Source of the DNA: Arthrobacter sp. 9AX
GTDB lineage: Bacteria > Actinomycetota > Actinomycetes > Actinomycetales > Micrococcaceae
Reading direction: 5' to 3'
Length of the DNA stretch: 64,000 nt
Assembly: GCF_902506095.1 (NCBI RefSeq)
Contig: NZ_LR733293.1
Location: 2,366,558-2,430,557 of the forward strand
Shown here: piece after piece, positions 32,538 to 38,990 of the stretch
Layout: each line of letters begins with the position of its first letter
How positions within the stretch are numbered: position 1 is the stretch's first letter
The notes under the pieces: generated by a model
Seen by the model: only the letters and a program-made list of their open reading frames with translations
Told to the model about the DNA's origin: nothing
The model's database searches: none
Program-made: the position numbers and the translations under genes

Positions 32538-33218
32538 TCAGGTGCGGCTGATACCGGCGGGGCCGGCGTCGAATCCCAGGCCTTGCTGTGCCTTGCTGAT
32601 GCCAGCTTCCGCCCAGCGCGCCGCGTATTCAGCGTTGCTGCTGAGCGACCGCAACTGGGCGCGGTCCACATACAGCACACCGTTCAGGTGGTCCGTTTCG
32701 TGCTGCACTATCCGGGCCTGCCAGCCGGAGAACTCCCGCTGAGTGGCTGCTCCGTCCGGCGTCTGGAATTCAAGCAGTACTTTGTCCGGGCGGGCAACCA
32801 CCGCCTGCAGCCCGTTGAGGGACAGGCAGCCCTCGTAAAAGGAGGCAAGCCCGGTCCCCAGTGGTGTGTAGCGCGGGTTCACCACCGCAAGGAAGTCCAG
32901 CGGACTCCGGTTCCGCAGGGCTGCTGCCTCCGGATCGACGTCGAACTGGTCCTCAAGGACAGCCAGTTGCAGCGGTATCCCGAGCTGGGGTGCTGCGAGG
33001 CCAACACCGGGCGCCCCATGCATCACTTCGCGCATAAGGTTGATTAACCGGTTCAACAGGTCGCCGGACAGCTGGCCGTCAAAGGCGGCGGCACGCTGCC
33101 GGAGGGCTGGGTGGCCGGCCTGCACGATGGGCGGAAGGGTCCCTGCGGCGAGGATCCGCTCCACGGTTTCGCGGATCTGTTCGGCGCTGAGGTCTGTTCC
33201 GGGCGTGCTCTGGCTCAT
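32538..33218 (-). CDS. def: Peptide deformylase
   Basis: 226-aa Fe/Zn hydrolase removing N-formyl groups from nascent proteins. All three motifs are present: 'GVGLAAPQLGIP' (motif 1), 'EGCLSL' (motif 2, metal Cys) and 'QHETDHLNGVLY' (motif 3, HExxH). The length is larger than E. coli Def because of N-terminal (about 35 residues) and C-terminal extensions, as common in actinobacteria. TAGGCT (33225-33230) ends 6 nt before the ATG, so it is probably leaderless. It is divergent from the NTF2-like gene. Confidence 0.95.
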   Translation of the reverse strand: MSQSTPGTDLSAEQIRETVERILAAGTLPPIVQAGHPALRQRAAAFDGQLSGDLLNRLINLMREVMHGAPGVGLAAPQLGIPLQLAVLEDQFDVDPEAAALRNRSPLDFLAVVNPRYTPLGTGLASFYEGCLSLNGLQAVVARPDKVLLEFQTPDGAATQREFSGWQARIVQHETDHLNGVLYVDRAQLRSLSSNAEYAARWAEAGISKAQQGLGFDAGPAGISRT

Positions 33219-33224
33219 GAGCAA

Positions 33225-33264
33225 AGCCTAACGGGCGGGCGCCTGCCGCCCGCTCGGCTAGTGT
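33225..33264. promoter_or_regulatory. Back-to-back -10 boxes of def and the NTF2-like gene
   Basis: Minus-strand TAGGCT (33225-33230) and plus-strand TAGTGT (33259-33264) sit 6 and 7 nt before their respective start codons, leaving 28 bp between boxes. Both promoters share the same short region, so polymerase binding at one may exclude the other. Confidence 0.55.
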
Positions 33265-33271
33265 CTATGTC

Positions 33272-33730
33272 ATGCCTGCCCCTTCCTCTCCGAGCGACAC
33301 CGCATTGGACGCCCCGGCACCGGACCACCCGCCCGCGGGAGCCTCACCGCTGGATTGCGTCCTGGGGTTCATCCGCGTCCTGGAATCGGGCGGGGGAGGG
33401 GCCCGGCTCCGGCCGTTCCTGGCTGACTCGTTTTTGCTGGTGGAAGCCCCGCACCTGCTGGCGCCAGAGGGTTCCACGCGGACGCTGTCCGAGGTGCTTG
33501 CCGGCGCGGATCAGAGCTCCGATGTGGTGGCGGACCAGGAGTTCGTCATCCGGCGGACCACCTGTGAGGGCGGCCGCGTGGCTGTCGAAGCCGACTGGTC
33601 CGCGACGGTGCAGATGGACCTTCGCTACTGGGACCGCGGTGAGGTGATCCGGGCCCGGACGTCGTCCGTCTTCGAGGTCCGGGACGGGCTGATTATCAGC
33701 CAGAACAGCTACGACTGCTACTACCGGTAG
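33272..33730 (+). CDS. NTF2-like (SnoaL-type) protein
   Basis: 152-aa protein with an N-terminal Pro/Ala-rich leader, followed by an NTF2-like alpha+beta barrel: 'FIRVLESGGGGARLRPFLA', 'FVIRRTTCEGGRVAVEADW', 'GEVIRARTSSVFEVRDGLI' and 'SQNSYDCYY'. The F-E-V-R-D-G-x-I strand is typical of nuclear transport factor 2 family proteins and some ketosteroid isomerase-like enzymes. Function unknown. TAGTGT sits 7 nt before the ATG. Confidence 0.82.
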   Translation: MPAPSSPSDTALDAPAPDHPPAGASPLDCVLGFIRVLESGGGGARLRPFLADSFLLVEAPHLLAPEGSTRTLSEVLAGADQSSDVVADQEFVIRRTTCEGGRVAVEADWSATVQMDLRYWDRGEVIRARTSSVFEVRDGLIISQNSYDCYYR

Positions 33731-33735
33731 TCCCG

Positions 33736-33751
33736 CCGGCCGCATGGCCGG
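33736..33751. terminator. Short hairpin between convergent genes
   Basis: CCGGCC-GCAT-GGCCGG, six perfect GC pairs with a 4-nt loop, filling the gap between the NTF2-like stop and the monooxygenase stop. No T-tract; a weak terminator at best. Confidence 0.4.
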
Positions 33752-34897
33752 TTACTGCATGGTGAAGCGCCGTGCCACCCAGCGGTTGACGGCCGGGGTG
33801 GCTGCCGCGGCGCTGATGCCCAGGTTCCGCAGGGTCAGCAGGGGCCCGGGCAGCGGGCGGCCCAGCAGCATGTTGATCTCAGACTGGCGCCTGGCCAGCA
33901 ATGCCGCCTTCCGCCGGCCGGCGTCGAATTCCTTGAACAGCCGTTCCACGTTGTCCGGGCGGCCGCCGGACAACGTTGCCCGGATCAGGGGGGAGAGGGC
34001 CTGGGCATCCAGCCAGCCCAGATTCATGCCTTGGCCGCCGATGGGGCTTATCTCATGGGCCGCGTCACCGATCAGGACAACCCGTCCGGCCACCATCCGG
34101 CGTGCCAGCGTGGACCGGACGCTGAAGGCACTCAGCATGGTGTTGGTCCCGGCGTCCGGGAAGACTCCGGTCCGTTCCCTCACCAGCGCTGCCAGCTGGT
34201 CCGGCCCGGCACCACCGGCGGGACGGCCCAGCCGCACCACCCACCGGCGGACCCCGTCCGGCAGCGGGAATGATTCCACGATGCCGCCGGGCTCAAGGAA
34301 CAGGACCGCAGTCCCGGCGTTAAGTCCCGGGTCCTGGAAGTCGCCCATGAGGTAGTGATCCGCGTAATTCCTGGCCCGGACGGGCACACCGAGGAGGTCG
34401 CGCACACGGGACCGCGCGCCGTCGGCCGCCACCACGAGGGACGCCTCGAACTCCACCCTTTGGTGGCCGGCGTGCCCCACCACGGTGACCCGGCCGCCGT
34501 CGTCCTTCACTTCACTGGCCCGGACGCCGCGGACGATGGCATCGCCGTCGAGGTGGTTGACACGCTCCTCCAGGAGCTCCTCCGTGCGGAACTGGGGCAG
34601 CGCCAGGACGAACGGGAACGCGGCTGACACCCCGGCAAAGGACATGGTGCCCACGGATCGGCCTCCCCGCACGGCCATTCCGTAGCGGATCCGGACGCCG
34701 TCCCGGACAGCGGAAGAAGCAACCTGAATTCCGTGCAGCGCCTCAAGCGCGGGTGGATGGATGCCGATGGCGCGGGTGTGCATGTTCCTCGATTGGCGCT
34801 GTTCCAGCACCCTGACGCCAACGCCGTCCTGCAGCAGCGAAGCGGCAAGGTACAGTCCCACGGGACCGCCGCCGACGATCAGGACGTCGGTTGCCAC
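33752..34897 (-). CDS. FAD-dependent monooxygenase (UbiH/aromatic hydroxylase type), SrsC-like
   Basis: 381-aa group A flavin monooxygenase. The N-terminal FAD motif is 'ATDVLIVGGGPVGLYLAAS', the DG motif 'VVAADGARSRVRDLLG', and the second FAD motif 'RVVLIGDAAHEISPIGGQG'. It is the last gene of a type III PKS, methyltransferase, hydroxylase operon, so ring hydroxylation of a resorcinolic product is the natural reading, as for SrsC of Streptomyces griseus. The GTG at 34897 has AGGAA upstream and lies one base beyond the methyltransferase stop; the upstream ATG at 34939 would overlap that gene. Confidence 0.88.
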   Translation of the reverse strand: MATDVLIVGGGPVGLYLAASLLQDGVGVRVLEQRQSRNMHTRAIGIHPPALEALHGIQVASSAVRDGVRIRYGMAVRGGRSVGTMSFAGVSAAFPFVLALPQFRTEELLEERVNHLDGDAIVRGVRASEVKDDGGRVTVVGHAGHQRVEFEASLVVAADGARSRVRDLLGVPVRARNYADHYLMGDFQDPGLNAGTAVLFLEPGGIVESFPLPDGVRRWVVRLGRPAGGAGPDQLAALVRERTGVFPDAGTNTMLSAFSVRSTLARRMVAGRVVLIGDAAHEISPIGGQGMNLGWLDAQALSPLIRATLSGGRPDNVERLFKEFDAGRRKAALLARRQSEINMLLGRPLPGPLLTLRNLGISAAAATPAVNRWVARRFTMQ

Positions 34898-34898
34898 G

Positions 34899-35594
34899 TC
34901 AGTTCCTGCGCAGGGCGAGAACCTGGTGGAACGCGGCACCGGCTTCCACCGCCCAGCCGGGGGGAGCGAGCGCAGATAATTCCGCGGGCGTGTAGCTCCT
35001 GCGGATGGAGGTCAGTCCGTCCACGCGGATATACGAATGGCGGAATGGCAGTGCTGCAGCGGAGAACAAGGCGTAGGCTGTCCGGCTTCGGCGGAGGTCG
35101 TTGTGGAGCACCTTCTGCAGGGCCAGGACATCGGAGTCAGTGAGCAGCTGCTGAAGCCCGCCGGCAGAAAGATGATGGAGTACATGGTTTGAGATGACGA
35201 AGTCGAACGCGTTGCCTTCCCGCACCAGATCCGCACTGTGCGCCTGCCGGAACGCCACCTGTGCCAACGGCGGCCGGCCTTGTGCGAAGGCTGCGGCACG
35301 GTAATCCGGGTCGATGCCGGTGATCCGCAGGTCCAGTCCGTCGCGGCGGGCCCACCCGGCCAGCAGGTACGCGAGATCGCCACCACCGGATCCGATGTCC
35401 AGCAGCGTGGCAGGGGCCGTCTTTTTCGCCAGCGCCGGGCGGAGCTCCCGGACGTACAGCCTCCGCCAGCCGGACAACGCACGGTTGACCAGCCCAAACT
35501 GGCGATAGGTGTTGTCCAGCAGCCCGGGGTCGCAGTCCGGCCGGTCCATCAGCTCCACAGCATCAACGGCCCGGCGCCGCAGCAGGAGGTCCAC
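34899..35594 (-). CDS. Class I SAM-dependent methyltransferase of the PKS operon
   Basis: 231-aa Rossmann-fold methyltransferase. Motif I 'TLLDIGSGGGDLAYLLAGW', then 'ITGIDPDYRAAAFA', 'FDFVISNHVLHHLS' and 'RRSYTPAELSALAPPGWAV' are typical of UbiE/UbiG-like enzymes acting on small molecules. The N-terminal 'DNTYRQFGLVNRALSGWRR' is common in methyltransferases beside type III PKS genes. It probably O-methylates (or C-methylates) the polyketide ring (inference). The GTG start is 5 bp after the PKS stop. Confidence 0.87.
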   Translation of the reverse strand: MDLLLRRRAVDAVELMDRPDCDPGLLDNTYRQFGLVNRALSGWRRLYVRELRPALAKKTAPATLLDIGSGGGDLAYLLAGWARRDGLDLRITGIDPDYRAAAFAQGRPPLAQVAFRQAHSADLVREGNAFDFVISNHVLHHLSAGGLQQLLTDSDVLALQKVLHNDLRRSRTAYALFSAAALPFRHSYIRVDGLTSIRRSYTPAELSALAPPGWAVEAGAAFHQVLALRRN

Positions 35595-35599
35595 CCGGC

Positions 35600-36790
35600 T
35601 CAGGGAACCGGCACTTCCGCCGCCTGCCCGGACATCCGGTCCAGGCTGGCGCCCACCGGTGCCTGGCGCAGCTTGGTGAACAGTCCTGTCTCCACCGTGA
35701 GTCCGGGCCCGAATGCCATGGAGCAGATCCGTTCAGCGCCGTCTTCGGTAGCCTGTTCGAGGATGTGCTTGAGCACAAAGAGAACGGTCGAGCTGCTCAT
35801 GTTGCCGTAGTTGCGCAGGGTCTCGCGTGCCGGGACCAGCTGCTCATCGCTCAGGCCGAGACGGGACTGGACTTTGTCCAGGATGCTGCGGCCGCCGGGG
35901 TGTATGGCCCAGTGGCGGATGGAAGCGTAGGGGAGTGCCTCCAGTTCCGGGTCCCTCGCCAGGAGGGGCCGCAGCGCGTCGACAATGTGGTCATCGATGA
36001 TGTGCGGCACGTAGTTGCCCAGCACCATTTCGAAGCCGTGATCGCCGATGTTCCACGCCATGGCGTCCTCGCCGACAGGTGTGAGGACGGTTTCGAAATG
36101 GTCCAGCCGGAGCAGGGATTGTTCCTCGGCGCCGTTGCGGGCTGTTACGACGGCGGCCGCGGCACCGTCGGCGAACAGGGCGGAGCCCATGATCGTGTCG
36201 GGATCGTTGGAAGTGCGGACGTGGAGGGAACAGAGCTCGGCGCACACCACCAGCACAACGGCGGTGGGATCCGCCTCACAGAACAGTTTCGCTGCGCGCA
36301 GGGCAGGAAACGCCGCATAGCAGCCCATGAATCCAAGGTGGTAGCGCTGGACGGCCGGGTCCAGGCCGAGCTCCCGGACGATTTTGTAGTCAGGTCCGGG
36401 GTTGAAGAACCCGGTGCAGGAAACAGTAATTAGATGAGTTATGTCAAGTAACTCGAATTCCGGGGCGGCTGCGACGGCGGAGCGGGCAGCTTCCACAAAG
36501 AGCTTGGTGGCCTCACGGCCGAAAATCTCATTGCGGACCTTGGTGCTGGGATTCAGCAGGAGGCCGGTCCGGGGGTCGTAGAACTGCGGATTTTCGGACC
36601 GGAAATCGTTGGTGAGTTCCTCCACGGCGGTGAAACGGGTATCGATGGCGGCCGAGTCAAAACACGTACTGACAAGCCGCGAACCGAGCCTGGTCAAACC
36701 AGGCTGGGCCGCAAACACGTCACGGGCTTCTGTCTGGATCAGCATCGTTTTCGGGACAGCAGTTTCAAGTGATCGCACATAGACCGTCAT
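35600..36790 (-). CDS. Type III polyketide synthase (chalcone/alkylresorcinol synthase-like)
   Basis: 396-aa thiolase-fold homodimeric synthase that extends an acyl-CoA with malonyl-CoA. The catalytic triad is visible: Cys125 in 'ITVSCTGFFNPGPD', His297 in 'HWAIHPGGRSILDKVQSR' and Asn330 in 'NYGNMSSSTVLFVL'. 'FMGCYAAFPALRAAK' and 'FGPGLTVETGLF' are also conserved. Together with the downstream methyltransferase and flavin hydroxylase it resembles the srsABC phenolic lipid pathway, whose products reside in membranes. The ATG at 36790 starts the conserved 'TVYVRSLETAVP'; the frame extends upstream to 36877 without support. Starter and ring-closure mode are not predictable by eye. Confidence 0.92.
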   Translation of the reverse strand: MTVYVRSLETAVPKTMLIQTEARDVFAAQPGLTRLGSRLVSTCFDSAAIDTRFTAVEELTNDFRSENPQFYDPRTGLLLNPSTKVRNEIFGREATKLFVEAARSAVAAAPEFELLDITHLITVSCTGFFNPGPDYKIVRELGLDPAVQRYHLGFMGCYAAFPALRAAKLFCEADPTAVVLVVCAELCSLHVRTSNDPDTIMGSALFADGAAAAVVTARNGAEEQSLLRLDHFETVLTPVGEDAMAWNIGDHGFEMVLGNYVPHIIDDHIVDALRPLLARDPELEALPYASIRHWAIHPGGRSILDKVQSRLGLSDEQLVPARETLRNYGNMSSSTVLFVLKHILEQATEDGAERICSMAFGPGLTVETGLFTKLRQAPVGASLDRMSGQAAEVPVP

Positions 36791-36888
36791 TGACTCATTC
36801 TTAACGAGGCCTTCGGATAAGACAATGCTGACCTGCGGATTCGTGTGGTGCAGCAGGCTCTGGGCAATGCGGACCACAGGCAGGTGCC

Positions 36889-36936
36889 GGGCCCCTTTCG
36901 GGGCCCTGACAAAGTGCCGATAATCTACATTATGTA
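36889..36936 (-). promoter_or_regulatory. Leader hairpin and TACATTATGTA palindrome upstream of the PKS operon
   Basis: An 11-bp odd palindrome TACAT-T-ATGTA (36926-36936) lies about 140 bp before the PKS ATG. A 7-bp GC hairpin (GGGCCCC-TTTC-GGGGCCC, 36889-36906) lies between it and the gene. The palindrome looks like an operator for a dimeric repressor; the -35/-10 elements are not clear. Confidence 0.4.
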
Positions 36937-36982
36937 AAGCTAGGGCTGAGAGGGACTCCTCCTTCGCTTATTCAGCGAGCGC

Positions 36983-37285
36983 CTAGCCCTCGCATTCGAC
37001 GCAGTACGAGTGGCCGTTGCTTTGGCGTGCCAGTTGGGACCGGTGCCGGACGAGGAAGCAGGACGAGCAGGTGAATTCGTCCTTGCCCTGCGGGATGACC
37101 TGGACGATGAGTTCCTCGGAGACGATTTCCCCGCCCGGAGTCAGTCCTTCGTCAAGGACGTCGGCTTCATCCAGTTCGGTGACGACGCTGCGGGCGTCCG
37201 GGGCACTGGCGGACTTCAGCGCTTCCAGCGAGCTGTCCTGGGATTCCTTGACATCGGAACGGACTTCGTCATAATCGGTTGCCAC
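36983..37285 (-). CDS. DUF4193 family protein with C-terminal zinc-ribbon-like motif
   Basis: 100-aa conserved actinobacterial protein beginning 'ATDYDEVRSDVKES'. It has an acidic central region and a C-terminal Cys pattern, CSSC followed by YCVEC, four cysteines spaced like a small zinc ribbon. The conserved start 'MATDYD' corresponds to GTG 37285, with GAGAAG upstream; an in-frame ATG at 37300 would add five residues. It is transcribed towards the PKS operon on the same strand, 190 bp upstream of the PKS start. Function unknown; DUF4193 genes are usually single-copy and widely conserved in Actinobacteria. Confidence 0.86.
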   Translation of the reverse strand: MATDYDEVRSDVKESQDSSLEALKSASAPDARSVVTELDEADVLDEGLTPGGEIVSEELIVQVIPQGKDEFTCSSCFLVRHRSQLARQSNGHSYCVECEG

Positions 37286-37533
37286 GTTGGTGCTTCTCAT
37301 TTCTGTTGTGCTTCTTCTCCGACCGAGACTGCAACGTACTCCGTTGTTCCCTTGTTCCCACGCTTGGTGCTGATGAAACAGCGCCGCCGGATAACTGTTC
37401 GCCTCGCCCGCAACCGGCCATAAGCACTCCCCTGCTGCCGCGTCAGGTGCTCAAAGCTGTGGCTGACTGGCATAACGACTCTCGGCCCGGCCCAGATGCC
37501 GCTGCTCCGCGCCCAATCTTCAAGTTCGTGGGG

Positions 37534-37857
37534 TTATACGTCGAAATAGCGCGTGTGGAGGGTGCCCGGCGAGAGTGGTTTTAGGATTTCAGCGGCCAGG
37601 TCCCGCAGTTTGATGTTGCGTCCGTTGAAGCCCTTCTGAGAGTTTGGAAGATTTTGAGGGCGGGACGTAAGGCCGTTGAAACGTGCGCGGCGAAATCTTC
37701 TGCGCTGATGATGTCTGAGTCGGTGAAGGCGCCGGCGGGTGCCGCATAGAAAGCAAGGGCAGCTGGGGTTTCTGTTTCCACCAAGATCGGGACGGCCAGG
37801 ACGGATTGGACCCCATGGGCTTCGGCTGCCTGTATCGCGGCCACCGCTGCTCGGCCT
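37534..37857 (-). pseudogene. Degraded GAF-ANTAR regulator (internal deletion and frameshift)
   Basis: Minus-strand frame from 37857 reads the end of a GAF domain ('AIQAAEAHGVQSVLAVPIL', 'ALAFYAAPAGAFTDSDI', 'DFAAHVSTALRPALKIFQ') and then the last part of an ANTAR RNA-binding domain ('TLRRAST'). The ANTAR end continues only in another frame as 'RNIKLRDLAAEIL'. The middle of the ANTAR domain (the coiled coil and acidic helix, about 40 residues) is missing, and the N-terminal half of the GAF domain is absent behind a stop. GAF-ANTAR proteins are transcription antiterminators common in Arthrobacter. This copy is dead. Confidence 0.7.
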
Positions 37858-38202
37858 GTTCAGCTTACGCTGACCGCTGTATTTCCTCGTGCCCTTCGCG
37901 GGCCAACTTCGGAGGAAGAGCACTTCAGCTCGGCTTCGCCATCCCCGGACTCCCCCAATACCCCGCAAGTAGATCGAAAGAATCCCGTTATCGGCGTTTT
38001 GTCCGAGCCGTCGTTAGACGAAAGAAGCGCACAGCTGATTCTAGGTGAAGGAGGATCAGTTCTCGGGTAGGACGCCGAACGGTGGCCCGATGCTCAAGAT
38101 CGGTACAAGGTCTGCCGAGGATTGGCTTATTCGCTTCCGCTCGGTCGCCCGGGGTTCTTAGAGTGTTTGCACAAGCAGCAACGATTACGTCGAGGGGGAC
38201 GT
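37858..38202. other. Gene-poor stretch between the GAF-ANTAR remnant and a small ORF
   Basis: No frame in this interval has convincing codon use or a recognisable motif. It probably contains promoter sequence for the small ORF at 38203 and decayed DNA. Confidence 0.35.
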
Positions 38203-38388
38203 ATGAGGACGAGTGAAAACCATACGGCTAAGGAATCGAGCACAGTCCGGGCAGTTCCAGCAGCGCCCAGCAGTCGCCTGGCTCAGCCGCGGCCAGCGCC
38301 CCAGCTTCCAGCGCGCAACGATAGGGAACACGAAATGCAGCGGCTGATCCGGGACCTGGCCGCGCTTGCCGCACATAAGACATCGTGA
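38203..38388 (+). CDS. Small hypothetical protein (61 aa)
   Basis: ATG at 38203 is preceded by CGAGGGGG at 6-nt spacing, a better ribosome-binding site than any other in this gene-poor interval. The product starts MRTSENHTAKESST, has a Pro/Ala/Arg-rich middle, and ends in a short amphipathic helix 'EHEMQRLIRDLAALAAHK'. No family recognised. The combination of start signal and helical end gives modest support. Confidence 0.4.
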   Translation: MRTSENHTAKESSTVRAVPAAPSSRLAQPRPAPQLPARNDREHEMQRLIRDLAALAAHKTS

Positions 38389-38934
38389 TCGCTATACCCC
38401 AACCGCCTCCCGTTCCTGTCGCGCACCTTAGCTCCGCTGCCAACGGCCACACGCCCGGAGAACTTCTTCGCGCGCAACATCTCCCCCTTATCGGGAACCT
38501 ACCTGCGTGTTCCCCATCTGCCGAAACCCGTACCCACTACTCAGGTGTCCCTCGGCCTCTGGCTATAGCGTGGTGGGCGGCGCCGGCGGCGAGGGCGTCG
38601 CCTGAGACCACGACGCCTCCCCCAGCCGTCGCCGGCTCCCACTTCTTTGCTACGAGGCGGATTCTTCGAGTGGAATTCGACCCAAAAGTCCTGAAGTAGG
38701 AAAATCGCAACCCATGTGTCCCTATGGGCTACTTGACGGAAAATCCGTTAGGCGTTCGCCCAACCGCTTCTGGGCCCTATAGGACGATAGTGCCAGGCAA
38801 CGGGTCGGCTTCGGGAAGCCTTCGAGGTTCTGCGAAGTTGCCGTCCGCTGGCAGTCCCGGAGCATACAAGGTTGTGTGCAAGAGCGGAGCTCGAAACCCT
38901 TCTCTTCCCTGTTCCCCACCCCTTCCATGGTCAC
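38389..38934. other. Gene-poor region, nothing recognisable
   Basis: About 550 bp without a credible ORF on either strand. Possible frames have irregular composition, and no motif, repeat or RNA gene was identified. Its base composition is visibly less GC-rich than flanking genes. Confidence 0.4.
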
Positions 38935-38976
38935 AGTTCAGGGTCCTGTCCGCTGACGCGGGCAGGACCCTGAACT
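38935..38976. terminator. Terminator of the secreted-protein gene
   Basis: 19-bp stem (one G-T pair) built on AGTTCAGGGTCCTG and its complement, with a 4-nt loop, 15 bp beyond the stop codon of the minus-strand gene. Confidence 0.8.
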
Positions 38977-38990
38977 GTTGTTGCTGGCGG

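Noticed and set aside
37806-38048. 80-aa plus-strand ORF with many Cys
   Set aside because: Antisense to the GAF remnant, no start signal; cysteines arise from reverse-complement composition.
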